Position numbers and translations under genes: made by a program. 64,000 bases of DNA from Gammaproteobacteria bacterium (lineage in GTDB: Bacteria > Gemmatimonadota > Gemmatimonadetes > Longimicrobiales > Gaopeijiaceae). Each line of letters opens with the position of its first letter. Positions within the stretch are counted from its first letter, which is position 1. The DNA lies in contig JAPPMM010000059.1 in assembly GCA_028819075.1 (NCBI GenBank), positions 78,023 to 142,022 on the forward strand. The letters run 5' to 3'. The notes under the pieces were generated by a model. It saw only the letters and a program-made list of their open reading frames with translations. It was not told the DNA's origin and searched no databases. Below, piece after piece: positions 11,077 through 20,539 of the stretch.

Positions 11077-12261
11077 ATGACCCAACCCTTTGCAGGGACG
11101 CAATCGCCCGAACCTCGGCTCGCGACGCTCGCGATTCACGGGGGACAGGCGCCCGAGCCGCTCACCGGCTCCATAATGCCCCCGATCTTCCAGACCTCGA
11201 CCTATGTACAGCCGGGACTGGACCAGGGATGGCCCTGGGAGTACGCCCGTGTCCAGAACCCTACCCGCGAAGCCCTCGAACGCAACGTCGCGGCTCTGGA
11301 AGGGGGGTCCCACGGCATCGCCTTCGCGAGCGGGATGGCCGCCATCGACTGTGTGGCCCGCCTGCTGTCGGCCGGCGACCACGTGGTCTGCGAGGAGAAC
11401 ACCTACGGCGGGACGACGCGGCTGGCCACGCAGGTGCTGAACCGGGCCGGCCTCTCCTTCTCCTTCGTGGACTCGCGCGATCCGCAGCGGATCCGCGACG
11501 CGCTCCGGCCGAACACGCGGCTGGTCCTGCTCGAGACCCCCACCAACCCCATGATGCGCCTGTGCGACCTGCGCGCGGCCGCCGACGCGACCCGCGACGC
11601 CGGGGTTCTCCTGTGTGTCGACAACACCTTCGCGACGCCCGTCAACCAGCGCCCGCACGAGACGGGCGCGGACATCGTGATGCACTCGACCACCAAGTAC
11701 CTCAACGGCCACAGCGACATCATCGGCGGCGTTCTCACGGTGCGCGACCCCGACCTGGACGAACGGCTGCGCTTCCTGCGCAAGTCGACCGGCGCGGTGC
11801 CCGGCCCCATGGACTGCTGGCTCTGTCTGCGCGGCACAAAGACCCTCCATGTGCGCATGCGCGAACACAACGCCAACGGGCTGGCGGTGGCGCGCTTCCT
11901 GGAGGCTCATCCGACCGTTGAAGAGGTGCACTATCCGGGCCTTTCCTCCCATCCGCAGCACGAACTGGCCGCGCGCCAGATGACCGGGTTCAGCGGCATG
12001 GTGTCCGTCACCCTGCCGACCGAAGACGCGGTGCGGCGGCTGGTGGAGGGCACGCGCATTTTTGCACTTGCGGAAAGCCTGGGAGGTGTGGAGTCGCTCA
12101 TCTCGGTGCCCGCGCTCATGACTCACGCGTCGGTACCGCGCGAGCGCAGGGAGGAGATGGGGGTAAGCGGCCGCGTGGTGCGGCTGTCGGTGGGAATCGA
12201 GGACCCGCAAGACCTGCTCGAAGATCTCGGCCGGGCCCTTGGGCGCGGACCTGGCGGGTGA
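11077..12261 (+). CDS. Cystathionine gamma-synthase/lyase family PLP enzyme
   Basis: The 394-residue member of the Cys/Met metabolism PLP family has the PLP-binding lysine in HSTTKYLNGHSD, the cofactor aspartate in VDNTFATP and the YGGTTRL phosphate-contact region. Family members act as cystathionine gamma-synthase, cystathionine beta- or gamma-lyase, O-acetylhomoserine sulfhydrylase or methionine gamma-lyase. Sequence alone does not fix the reaction. The ATG at 11077 follows a divergent 139-base gap from glmM. A second paralogue lies at 35883-37085. Confidence 0.9.
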   Translation: MTQPFAGTQSPEPRLATLAIHGGQAPEPLTGSIMPPIFQTSTYVQPGLDQGWPWEYARVQNPTREALERNVAALEGGSHGIAFASGMAAIDCVARLLSAGDHVVCEENTYGGTTRLATQVLNRAGLSFSFVDSRDPQRIRDALRPNTRLVLLETPTNPMMRLCDLRAAADATRDAGVLLCVDNTFATPVNQRPHETGADIVMHSTTKYLNGHSDIIGGVLTVRDPDLDERLRFLRKSTGAVPGPMDCWLCLRGTKTLHVRMREHNANGLAVARFLEAHPTVEEVHYPGLSSHPQHELAARQMTGFSGMVSVTLPTEDAVRRLVEGTRIFALAESLGGVESLISVPALMTHASVPRERREEMGVSGRVVRLSVGIEDPQDLLEDLGRALGRGPGG

Positions 12262-12405
12262 TGGCCTTCCGGAAATACGGCGGAATACGTGCCGAAACCT
12301 CGGTTCAGGGCAGGGCGTACGAGAACCGACCACGGCGGGGGGTAGCCCGGCGCGGTCAACACGAATACGAGGACGCCGGCAGGCGTCCGCCAAAGGAGAA
12401 TCACC

Positions 12406-13434
12406 ATGGACGGTTCTGACGCAGACCGTGCAGGCGGCGCGGCCGAGAACGCCAATGGAAACGGGGGCGCGCCCCACGCAAACGCGCGCCGCATCCTCAC
12501 CAGCATCTCGTCGCGCTCGTGGGAACATCCCGCGGATCGCGCGGCGCTGGCGGCGCTGCGCAAGCTCCCCGTCTTCGACGAAGTCCTGAAAACCCTCTTC
12601 GGCTTCTTCGGCGAGAAGCCCATCCGGCTCGCGTTCCAGGCGAACGCCCTGCGGGTGAGCGAGCGCCAGTACGGGCACATCTACGAGCGTTATCGCGATA
12701 TCGTGGAGACGCTGGACACCGAGGAGTACCCCCTCTACGTCTCCCAGACGCCCATCGCCAATGCCGGCGCCTACGGCATGGACCAGCCCTTCATCATCCT
12801 CAACTCGGGGACGGTCCTGATCCTGAACGATGACGAGCTGTCGTTCATACTGGGCCATGAAGTGGGCCACATCATGAGCGGCCACGTGCTCTACCGCACA
12901 ATGATGGTGCTGTTGATCCAGCTTGCCAGCCTCGGGTTCCCGATCGTCGGACTCGCCGCACGGGCCGTGCTCATGGGGCTGCTGGAGTGGTCCCGCAAGA
13001 GCGAGCTCTCCTCGGACCGCGCCGGACTGGTCTCCATCCAGGACGCGGATGTAGCCATGACCGCCATGATGAAGATGGCGGGCGGCGGCACCTCTTCGGA
13101 CCTCGATCTCGGCGAGTTCGTGCGTCAGGCCGAGGACTACCGCGAGGGCGGAGATGTGGCCGACCACGTCTTCAAGGTGCTCAACCTGCTCGGCGTCACC
13201 CATCCGTTCTGGGTCCTGCGGCTTTCCGAGATACGGAGCTGGATCGAGAGCGGCGAGTACGACCGTATCGTGGCGGGAGAGTACCCTCGCCGCGACGACC
13301 CCGACCCGTCCTACCGCGACGACATTTCCTCGGCGGCCGACGCCTACGCGGAGGAGGCCCGCAGCTTCATCGGATCCATGCGCGGAGCGGCCCGCAGGAT
13401 GGGCGACTCGATACGGGACAACATCCGCAGATAG
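12406..13434 (+). CDS. M48-family zinc metalloprotease
   Basis: The 342-residue protein carries the zincin motif HEVGH (in ILGHEVGHIMSGH) and a downstream acidic segment SRKSELSSDRAG, in which the glutamate is the likely third zinc ligand and the ELxxDR pattern is typical of M48. Two moderately hydrophobic stretches follow HEVGH (about residues 166-195), but there is no N-terminal signal peptide, so it may be a cytoplasmic or peripherally membrane-bound peptidase. AAAGGAG stands 6-7 bases before the ATG. The first 25 residues are low-complexity. Its substrate is unknown. Confidence 0.88.
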   Translation: MDGSDADRAGGAAENANGNGGAPHANARRILTSISSRSWEHPADRAALAALRKLPVFDEVLKTLFGFFGEKPIRLAFQANALRVSERQYGHIYERYRDIVETLDTEEYPLYVSQTPIANAGAYGMDQPFIILNSGTVLILNDDELSFILGHEVGHIMSGHVLYRTMMVLLIQLASLGFPIVGLAARAVLMGLLEWSRKSELSSDRAGLVSIQDADVAMTAMMKMAGGGTSSDLDLGEFVRQAEDYREGGDVADHVFKVLNLLGVTHPFWVLRLSEIRSWIESGEYDRIVAGEYPRRDDPDPSYRDDISSAADAYAEEARSFIGSMRGAARRMGDSIRDNIRR

Positions 13435-13450
13435 CCCCGGGATCACTGGC

Positions 13451-14728
13451 ATGCGCATTCTGATCGTCGGCAACGGCGGGCGGGAGCACGCCCTGCTCTG
13501 GAAGCTCCGTCGGGACGCGCCCGCCGCCGGTTTCTTCGCGACGCGCCCCAACGCCGGGATGGCGGGGATGGCGCGGGCGGTCGACATCTCCCCGACGGAC
13601 GTGCGGGCGCTGACTTCCTGGGCGGAGTCGCACCGGATGGACCTGGTGGTGATCGGCCCGGAAGTCCCGCTCGCGCTCGGCCTCGCGGACCGCCTGGAGG
13701 CCGCGGGCGTGCCCGCCTTCGGGCCCTGGCGGGCGGCGGCGCGCATCGAATCGAGCAAGGCCTTCGCGAAGGACCTCATGAGCGCCGCGGGCGTGCCCAC
13801 GGCCGACTACCGCGTCTTCACCGACGCGGCGCGGGCCGAAGCGCATGTGGCGGAGGCAGGCGGGCCGTGCGTGGTGAAGGCCTCCGGCCTGGCGGCGGGA
13901 AAGGGCGCGATCGTGTGCGACGATCCGGACGAGGCCTGCGTCGCCATCCGGCAGATGCTGGTGGAGGGAAGCATGGGCGATGCCGGACGCGAGGTCGTGA
14001 TCGAGGAGCGCATGACCGGCGAGGAACTCAGCGTCTTCGCCCTCGCCGACGGGGAGCGGGCGATCCCGCTGGTGGCTTCGCAGGATCACAAGCGGGTCGG
14101 AGAGGGCGACACCGGACCCAACACCGGCGGCATGGGGGCGTACGCGCCGGTCTCGCTGGCCACCGACAACCTGATCGCGCGGGTCGGCGACGAAGTCCTC
14201 GATCCCGTGCTGCAGGCCCTCGCCGAGGCGGGCTGTCCGTTCCGCGGGCTCCTCTACGCCGGCCTGATGCTTACCGACGAGGGTCCCAGAGTGGTCGAGT
14301 TCAACTGCCGCTTCGGGGACCCCGAAACCCAGGTCGTACTTCCTCTGCTGGAGGGGTCGCTGCTGGACCCGATGATGGCGATTGCCGACGGGAGCGGTCT
14401 CCCGGGACACCGTGCCGGCACCGCCGGGGGAGCCGCGGTCACGACGGTGCTGGCGGCCGAAGGATATCCCGGGTCCTACCGGACGGGCGCGGCCATGGAG
14501 ATCCCGGAGTCTCTCGCGGACGACCCCGACGTGCTTCTCTTCCACGCGGGCACCCGGCGCCACGAAGGTGCGGTGCTGACCGCGGGAGGCCGCGTGCTCG
14601 CCGCGACCGGGCTCGGCCGCACGCTGGCGGAGGCCGCCGAGCGTTCTCGGCGCGCCGCGCGCGAGATCCGTTTTGAAGGCAGGTACTTCCGGTCCGACAT
14701 CGGATGGCGCGAGATGGCGCGAAGCTGA
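13451..14728 (+). CDS. purD: Phosphoribosylamine-glycine ligase
   Basis: This 425-residue ATP-grasp enzyme catalyses formation of glycinamide ribonucleotide in purine synthesis. It begins [15 protein letters not shown], a signature of PurD, and contains [13 protein letters not shown] (ATP-grasp nucleotide loop) and GMLAYGLM-like and RFGDPETQ segments (here LLYAGLM and [12 protein letters not shown]). Length and domain order (N-terminal, ATP-grasp, C-terminal) are standard. It lies 16 bases after the M48 gene, without other pur genes nearby. Confidence 0.97.
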   Translation: MRILIVGNGGREHALLWKLRRDAPAAGFFATRPNAGMAGMARAVDISPTDVRALTSWAESHRMDLVVIGPEVPLALGLADRLEAAGVPAFGPWRAAARIESSKAFAKDLMSAAGVPTADYRVFTDAARAEAHVAEAGGPCVVKASGLAAGKGAIVCDDPDEACVAIRQMLVEGSMGDAGREVVIEERMTGEELSVFALADGERAIPLVASQDHKRVGEGDTGPNTGGMGAYAPVSLATDNLIARVGDEVLDPVLQALAEAGCPFRGLLYAGLMLTDEGPRVVEFNCRFGDPETQVVLPLLEGSLLDPMMAIADGSGLPGHRAGTAGGAAVTTVLAAEGYPGSYRTGAAMEIPESLADDPDVLLFHAGTRRHEGAVLTAGGRVLAATGLGRTLAEAAERSRRAAREIRFEGRYFRSDIGWREMARS

Positions 14729-14801
14729 CTTCTCCTCCGATCCCGGAGCCGGACGACACCCGGCGGTCCAACTCCAACAATCCAGGTCAACAAGGGAAAC
14801 C

Positions 14802-15110
14802 ATGATCATTACAACCACGCCAACGCTGGAAGGACGCCCGGTGCGCGACTACCTCGGCATCGTCACCGGCGAGGCGATCATCGGCGCCAACATCTTCAAG
14901 GATCTGTTCGCGGCCGTCCGCGATGTCGTGGGCGGGCGCTCCAACGCATACGAGCGCGCGCTGAGCGATGCCCGCGCGCATGCCCTCCGCGAGATGGCCG
15001 AGCGCGCCGCCGACCGGGGCGCCAACGCAGTCGTGTCCGTCGATCTTGACTACGAGGTGATCAACAACATGCTCATGGTGACCGCCGCGGGCACCGCCGT
15101 GGAAACCTGA
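14802..15110 (+). CDS. YbjQ/UPF0145-family protein
   Basis: The 102-residue protein fits the YbjQ (heavy-metal-binding domain, UPF0145) family: it begins [20 protein letters not shown] and contains [17 protein letters not shown] and [13 protein letters not shown]. Family members form pentameric rings; their function is not established. The ATG at 14802 has AAGGGAAA upstream, and the longer in-frame extension back to 14673 overlaps purD. It may be co-transcribed with purD and fpg. Confidence 0.9.
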   Translation: MIITTTPTLEGRPVRDYLGIVTGEAIIGANIFKDLFAAVRDVVGGRSNAYERALSDARAHALREMAERAADRGANAVVSVDLDYEVINNMLMVTAAGTAVET

Positions 15111-15143
15111 GCGTCACCGCCCCGTCCCCCACCTCCAGCCGCC

Positions 15144-15147
15144 GGAG
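15144..15147 (+). promoter_or_regulatory. Shine-Dalgarno GGAG that supports a CTG start for fpg
   Basis: GGAG lies five bases before the CTG at 15153. This is a normal distance for initiation, and no ATG, GTG or TTG stands at the position that would yield the required N-terminal proline. Confidence 0.6.
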
Positions 15148-15152
15148 TCAGC

Positions 15153-15983
15153 CTGCCGGAGCTTCCTGAAGCGGAGACGATCGCGCGCGGCCTCACGCCG
15201 CATCTCACCGGCCGGATGATCTCCGGCGTGCGGGTGCGCCGCCCCGATCTGCTGTCGGAGCCGGCTGGCGCCTTCGCCCGCGGGATGGCCGGCGCCGAGA
15301 TCGACCAGGTGGGCAGACGGGGCAAGAACGTGGTCTGGTTCTGCTTCCCGGACACGGTTCTGGTCATCAACCTGGGGATGACCGGCCGCCTTCTGTTTCA
15401 TCCGCGCGGCGACCCCACCCCGCTCCCCATCCACACCGGCGTCACCTTCGATCTGGCCGGCGGCGACGCGGCCGTCTACAGCGACGTGCGCCGATTCGGG
15501 CGGTTGCGGCGCTTTTCCGGCCGCTCCTGGCGGCGCTGGTCGCGCACGCTGGGGGTTGAACCGCTGGGCCGTTCCTTCACGGCCCGGCGCCTGGCGGCCG
15601 AACTCGCCCGCTCCCGCTCACCGATCCGATCGTGGCTGCTCGATCAGCGGCGCGTGGCCGGAATCGGGAACATCTATGCCAACGAGGCGCTGTTTCTCGC
15701 CGGCATCCATCCGGCCCTGCCGGCGCGGGCGATTCCGGCGGCGAAGGTCGCGCCGCTGCACCGAGCCATACGAAGAGTACTGCGGGCCGCCATCGCCGCC
15801 TGCGGCACGACCCTGCGGGACTACCGCGACCCTGCCGGGCTGGAAGGATCGTTCGGTCCCCGTCTGGTGATATACGGTCGAGAAGGTCAGCCCTGCGTGA
15901 AGTGTCCAAGGGTTGTCCTGAGGACGGTGATCGGCAACCGATCGGCGTTCCACTGCCCCCACTGCCAGCCGCCACCTCAATGA
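15153..15983 (+). CDS. mutM: Formamidopyrimidine-DNA glycosylase, apparent CTG start
   Basis: The product (276 residues from CTG) is Fpg/MutM, the bifunctional glycosylase/AP lyase that removes 8-oxoguanine. Its catalytic N-terminus must be Pro-Glu directly after the initiator, and the frame reads CTG-CCG-GAG-CTT-CCT-GAA, so (M)PELPEAETI requires CTG as start. The next ATG, at 15216, would delete the catalytic Pro and Glu. The Lys57 equivalent is in RRGKNVVWF. A C-terminal zinc finger with paired CxxC (CVKC and CPHC) and the damage-recognition Arg in GNRSAFH are present. Its stop overlaps the next gene as ATGA. Confidence 0.9.
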   Translation: MPELPEAETIARGLTPHLTGRMISGVRVRRPDLLSEPAGAFARGMAGAEIDQVGRRGKNVVWFCFPDTVLVINLGMTGRLLFHPRGDPTPLPIHTGVTFDLAGGDAAVYSDVRRFGRLRRFSGRSWRRWSRTLGVEPLGRSFTARRLAAELARSRSPIRSWLLDQRRVAGIGNIYANEALFLAGIHPALPARAIPAAKVAPLHRAIRRVLRAAIAACGTTLRDYRDPAGLEGSFGPRLVIYGREGQPCVKCPRVVLRTVIGNRSAFHCPHCQPPPQ

Positions 15984-17503
15984 CCAGCACCGAGCGAGCT
16001 GCCGGGATTCTCGCGACCGCGGTCCTCGTATCGCTCGGTGCGCCTCCCGAGCTAGCCTCGGGCCAGGACGGCATCGTGGTTCCCGACCTGCCCGTGCACG
16101 AGTTGACGCTCGACAACGGGCTGCGGCTCATCGTCCTCCCAAGGCCATCGGCGCCGACCGTGGCGTTCGTCGTCGAGTACGCGGTCGGGGGCGTCAACGA
16201 GACCCTCGGGTCGACCGGCACGGCCCACCTGCTCGAGCACATGCTCTTCAAGGGCACAACCACGGTGGGCACCCGCGACGTGGAAGCCGAACTCGATCTC
16301 TTCGCGCGCATGGACGCCGCCCACGACTCCCTGCTGTTCGAGTCGTCCGCCACCGCCCCCGACACCGCCCGCCTCAGGACGCTCCGGGAGCGCGTCGCCA
16401 CCTACGAGGGTCAGGCGCAGGCCCCGGTGGTCTCCAACGAGTTCAGCCGCATCCTCACGAGAAACGGAGCCCGCAACCTCAACGCGACCACCTCCTCCGA
16501 GGCTACCACCTATTTCGTGGAACTCCCGGCCAACCGGGCCAAGATGTGGTTCCTGCTCGAGAGCGACCGGGCGCACAACCCTGTCTTCCGGGAATTCTAC
16601 ACCGAGCGCGACGTGGTCATGGAGGAGCGCCGCACCCGCGTGGATACCAACCCGGGGGGCCTGCTCTACGAGGTCCACCTGGGGACGGCGTTCCTGATGC
16701 ATCCGTACGGGGTCCCGGTGGTCGGGTACATGTCGGACCTGGAGCGGCTGTCGCGCCACGACGTGGAGGAATACCACCGCCGCTACTACGGCGCCCGCAA
16801 TGCCGTGGTCGCCATCGTGGGCGACGTGGCGCCGGATTCGATCACGGCCTGGGCGCGCGACTACCTCGGCGACATCCGTCCCGGCGATCCCCCTCCTCCC
16901 GTGCTCGCCGTCGAGCCTCCGCAGCGGGGCGAGCGCCGGGTGGAACTGGTGATGGACGCCGAGCCGCAGCTGCGGGTGGGTTGGCATACGGTGAGCGGTC
17001 ATCACCCGGACAGTCCGGCGCTCACCATGCTGGCGTCCGTGCTGTCGGGACGGCGCACCGCCCGCCTCTACCGCCGCCTGATCACGCAGGACCGTCTGGC
17101 CGTCTCGGTCACCGCGTCCACCATCCCCGGATCACGCTTCCCCGGACAGTTCGTCGTGCACGTAACCCCGCGCGCGCCGAGCACCCCCGCGCAGATCGAA
17201 GCCGCCCTCTACGAAGAACTCGAGCGTCTGGCGCTGGAACCGCCCGAACAGAGGGAACTGCAGCGCGTGCGCAACCAGCTGGTGGCATCCGGCGTGCGGC
17301 GCCTGCAGTCCAACCTGGGACTCGCGCTCCAGCTCGCCAGCTCGGTCATCCGGTACGGAGACTGGCGGACCACGTTCGAACGGACCGCGCTGCTCTACGA
17401 CGTCCAGCCCGCCGACGTGCAGCGCGTGGTGCGAACCTACTTCACGCGCGACAACCGAACCGTCGCCACCCTCGTGAAGAGCACCGGGGAAACCGACCCG
17501 TGA
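15980..17503 (+). CDS. M16-family zinc peptidase, catalytic-type subunit
   Basis: The 507-residue protein has a probable signal peptide (residues 1-28, ending near ASG-QD) and an inverted zinc-binding motif HLLEH in GTAHLLEHMLFKGT, characteristic of M16 (pitrilysin/processing-peptidase) enzymes. It has the two-domain M16 layout. It is probably periplasmic, acting with the next gene as a heterodimer as in bacterial M16B pairs. It is coupled to fpg by ATGA and to the next gene by GTGA. Confidence 0.93.
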   Translation: MTSTERAAGILATAVLVSLGAPPELASGQDGIVVPDLPVHELTLDNGLRLIVLPRPSAPTVAFVVEYAVGGVNETLGSTGTAHLLEHMLFKGTTTVGTRDVEAELDLFARMDAAHDSLLFESSATAPDTARLRTLRERVATYEGQAQAPVVSNEFSRILTRNGARNLNATTSSEATTYFVELPANRAKMWFLLESDRAHNPVFREFYTERDVVMEERRTRVDTNPGGLLYEVHLGTAFLMHPYGVPVVGYMSDLERLSRHDVEEYHRRYYGARNAVVAIVGDVAPDSITAWARDYLGDIRPGDPPPPVLAVEPPQRGERRVELVMDAEPQLRVGWHTVSGHHPDSPALTMLASVLSGRRTARLYRRLITQDRLAVSVTASTIPGSRFPGQFVVHVTPRAPSTPAQIEAALYEELERLALEPPEQRELQRVRNQLVASGVRRLQSNLGLALQLASSVIRYGDWRTTFERTALLYDVQPADVQRVVRTYFTRDNRTVATLVKSTGETDP

Positions 17504-18993
17504 CCGGATTGGGGCCGGGGCGCCAGGCGGTCATCGCCACCCTGCTCGCGGCAGCGGCTGCGGCGCCGGACGGAGCGAATGCGCAGCGGCCGCCCGCCGA
17601 CCGGGAGGCCATCGAGGCGCTCCGATTCGCCCCGCTGTCGTTCACGCCGCCCACCCCCTCGCAGCACGAGATCGAGGGCGTGACCGTCTTCTTCCTGGAA
17701 GACCACTCCCTGCCCCTGGTGAACGTCTACGCGCGCTTTGCGGGCGGTTTCGGACTCCTCGGCCGCGAACTGTACGCCGCCACCACCGCGCTTCCCTCGC
17801 TGCTGCGCTTCGGGGGAACGATCGAGCTGCACCCCGACTCCGTCGACGAACAGGTCGACCAGCACGCGCTGCAGCTCGCGTTCGGGTCCTCGGGCGGGAG
17901 CACCTCCGCGACCCTCAACTCGCTCACCGGCAATCTCGAACCCGGCCTGCGCCTGTGGAAGGACATGCTCCTCAATCCCCGCTTCGATTCGGTGCAGGTC
18001 GAGGTGTGGCGCGGCCAGGAACTGGAAAGCGCCCTGCGCCGCCCGGACGACCCGGGTCGTCTGGCCTTCTCCGAGTTCAACCGCCTCATGTTCGGCGACC
18101 ACCCCATCGGCTGGGAGATGGCACCCGGCGATCTCGAACCGGAGGATCTCTCGCGAGAAAACCTCCTCACCGCCCATGGTCGCATCCTGTGTCGGGACAA
18201 CCTGGCGCTGGGGGTGTCGGGCAACCTAGAATGGGAGGAAATCCAAGTCCACCTGCTCGAATTCCTCTCCGGATGGCCGGCCTGCGAGGAGGAGCTGCCC
18301 GAACCGCCGGTGCCCGACATCCTGGACGAACCGGGGGTCTACCTGATCCCGCGGGAACTGGACCAGACAACCATCGTCATGGCGCACCGAAGCTCCATCC
18401 GCCAGGAGGACTCGCGCGACTACTTCGCTTCCCGCATCGCCAACTCCATCCTCGGATCCGGGGGCTTCTCGAGCCGGATCCTGAACCGGGTGCGCACCGA
18501 ACTCGGCCTGTCCTACAGCGCGGGCTCCTTCTGGACCACCCCCGACGACAACGACGGCATCGTGGGCGCGCTCACGCGAACGAAGAGCGAGTCGACGATC
18601 GCCGCGACGCGCGCAATCCTCGAGGTGATGGAGGAGATGCGCAGCTCGCCTCCCGCGCGCGGCGAAGTGGAAGCCGCCGTGGAAGCGGCCAGCAACGGTT
18701 TCTCCTTCAACTTCCAGGGAGCGATGCAGGTCGTCTCCCGGCGCGTGCTGCACGACGCCCAGGAGCTGCCGGAAGACTGGCTGGAAAGGTATGTGGCGGG
18801 CGTGCAGCGAGTCTCCGCAGCCGACGTGCGCAACGTCCTCCGCAGGCATCTGGACCCTGGCCGGATGGTCATCCTCATTCTCGGCGATCCGTCCCGGTTC
18901 GACCTGCCCGTCGAGACGCTCGGGGAAGTGACGACCTGGGAAGTGGAGGGAGTTACCGATTCGGTTCGGCCGGTCGGACCGTCCCCCGGGTGA
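17500..18993 (+). CDS. M16-family peptidase-like subunit without HXXEH
   Basis: The 497-residue M16-fold protein starts at a GTG overlapping the previous stop (GTGA). It has a signal-like hydrophobic N-terminus ending in ANAQR. Where the paired subunit carries HLLEH, this one reads ALPSLLRFGGT, so the zinc ligands are missing and it is likely the non-catalytic partner. The C-terminal half keeps the M16 features (NSILGSGGFSSRI, followed by RTELGLSYS), which in processing peptidases form the substrate-binding region. The frame extends upstream inside its neighbour as a shadow only. Confidence 0.92.
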   Translation: MTGLGPGRQAVIATLLAAAAAAPDGANAQRPPADREAIEALRFAPLSFTPPTPSQHEIEGVTVFFLEDHSLPLVNVYARFAGGFGLLGRELYAATTALPSLLRFGGTIELHPDSVDEQVDQHALQLAFGSSGGSTSATLNSLTGNLEPGLRLWKDMLLNPRFDSVQVEVWRGQELESALRRPDDPGRLAFSEFNRLMFGDHPIGWEMAPGDLEPEDLSRENLLTAHGRILCRDNLALGVSGNLEWEEIQVHLLEFLSGWPACEEELPEPPVPDILDEPGVYLIPRELDQTTIVMAHRSSIRQEDSRDYFASRIANSILGSGGFSSRILNRVRTELGLSYSAGSFWTTPDDNDGIVGALTRTKSESTIAATRAILEVMEEMRSSPPARGEVEAAVEAASNGFSFNFQGAMQVVSRRVLHDAQELPEDWLERYVAGVQRVSAADVRNVLRRHLDPGRMVILILGDPSRFDLPVETLGEVTTWEVEGVTDSVRPVGPSPG

Positions 18994-19025
18994 AGCGGGG
19001 CCATCCGGGTCCGCCGCCCTCCGAG

Positions 19026-19754
19026 CTACCTCACGCCGACGTGGATCGCCGCGATCCCGAAGGTCAGCAGCTGCCACCGCACCGTGCCGAATCCCGCGTC
19101 CAGCAGTCGCTGGCCCAGGACTTGCGGGCCCGGGAATTCACCGACCGAGGCCGGCAGATAGCTGTACGCCCAGCGGTGCCCCGACACGATCCGGCCGACC
19201 GCCGGAAGAATGTGCCGGAAGTACCAGAGATATGCGGCCCGGACGATCGGGTTCGGAGGAGTGGTGAATTCGAGAACGACCAGCGGGCTCCCGTCGCGAA
19301 GCACCCGTCGCAGTTCCGCCAACCCCAGGTCGAGGTGGGAGAGGTTGCGCACCCCGAAGGCCACCATGGCGCCGTCGAAGGACTCGTCGGCAAAGGGCAG
19401 ACGTTGCGCGTCCCCGCACAGCGGATGCACGGGCAGACGAACGCTTTTCGTCCCGCCGCGGCGCAGCATGGGTTCCGCGAAGTCCAGCGCCACCACCCTG
19501 CCCCGGAAGTCGGGGCGGGTCGCCAGTTCGATGGCCAGGTCGCACGTGCCCGCACAGGCATCCAGGTATCGGGCCGAGTCATGACGGGAATAGTCGAGCG
19601 CGCGCACGGCCCGGCGACGCCACCAGCGGTCGACGCTCAGGCTGAGCACCCGGTTGAGCAGGTCGTAGCGTGGCGCGATGCGCGAGAAGATCTCGTGCAC
19701 CTGGCGCGCGCGATCCTCACCCGAGGACGGCTGACCACCGGAAACGTTCATCAT
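19026..19754 (-). CDS. ubiE: Demethylmenaquinone methyltransferase UbiE/MenG
   Basis: The 242-residue class I methyltransferase begins with IFSRIAPRYDLLNRVLS, the family signature, followed by the SAM-binding motif DACAGTCDLA. The later segments AFGVRNL and VLEFTTP are also family marks. It methylates demethylmenaquinone (or the ubiquinone precursor) using SAM. In a bacterium of this type the menaquinone reaction is expected. It is convergent with the M16 pair and divergent from the ECF sigma gene 38 bases away. Confidence 0.94.
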   Translation of the reverse strand: MMNVSGGQPSSGEDRARQVHEIFSRIAPRYDLLNRVLSLSVDRWWRRRAVRALDYSRHDSARYLDACAGTCDLAIELATRPDFRGRVVALDFAEPMLRRGGTKSVRLPVHPLCGDAQRLPFADESFDGAMVAFGVRNLSHLDLGLAELRRVLRDGSPLVVLEFTTPPNPIVRAAYLWYFRHILPAVGRIVSGHRWAYSYLPASVGEFPGPQVLGQRLLDAGFGTVRWQLLTFGIAAIHVGVR

Positions 19755-19792
19755 CGATTCTCGTATGGGACGGCGCGAACCTCATCCGGCGG

Positions 19793-20383
19793 ATGTCCTT
19801 GAACTACCAGAGCGTCGAAGACGCGGAACTCGTCACCCTCGCCGCCGAGGGTCGGGAGAGCGCCTATCGCGAGCTGCTCTCCAGATATGAACGTCCCGTC
19901 TTCTCCCTCATCTACAGGATGGTGAGGAACCGCACCCTCGCCGAAGACCTGGCGCAGGAAGCCTTCATCCGCACCTTCAACGCGATCGATACCTACAATC
20001 CGCAATACAAGTTCTCAAGTTGGATCTTCAAGATCGCAAACAACCTGACCATCGATCATCTGCGCAAGCGGCGCGTGCCCACCGTTTCCATGCACGGCGC
20101 GCCGGACGCGGTCACCGCGGAGGCCCAGGCGCGCACCAGCCTGGTGGTGCGGTCGCCCGGAGAGAGCCCCGAGGAGTACGTTCAGAACCGCGAGCTCGGC
20201 GGCCAGATCGAGGCCGCGATCGGGGAGCTGCGGGAGGAGTATCGGGTGGTGGTGTTGCTCCGCCACATCGAGGGACACACCTACGACGAGATCGCGCGCA
20301 TCATGGATATCCCGCTGGGGACGGTAAAGACCTACCTTCATCGGGCCAGGGCCGAGCTCAAGCTTCGGCTCGCGGAGGCATGA
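19793..20383 (+). CDS. ECF (RpoE-like) RNA polymerase sigma factor
   Basis: The 196-residue sigma-70 family protein has region 2 (RYERPVFSLIYRMVRNRTLAEDLAQEAF and WIFKIANNLTIDHLRKR) for core and -10 contact, and region 4 (YDEIARIMDIPLGTVKTYLHRARAELK) as a helix-turn-helix for -35 recognition. There is no large insertion between them, as in group IV/ECF sigma factors. The neighbouring zinc-finger membrane protein is the likely anti-sigma factor. The ATG at 19793 is chosen because upstream in-frame sequence runs across the ubiE start. Confidence 0.94.
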   Translation: MSLNYQSVEDAELVTLAAEGRESAYRELLSRYERPVFSLIYRMVRNRTLAEDLAQEAFIRTFNAIDTYNPQYKFSSWIFKIANNLTIDHLRKRRVPTVSMHGAPDAVTAEAQARTSLVVRSPGESPEEYVQNRELGGQIEAAIGELREEYRVVVLLRHIEGHTYDEIARIMDIPLGTVKTYLHRARAELKLRLAEA

Positions 20384-20539
20384 TTCGATGCGCATGGACG
20401 CGAAACTTCCCGCGGGTTCGTGCCGTACGCCGGGAGAACCGATGGACGGCATGGACACTTGGACTCAGATGACCCCGGATCCCGGAGATCCCGCGAGGAT
20501 GGCAACGCCACGACAGGCGGAGGCAGGGACAGGCCGCAG

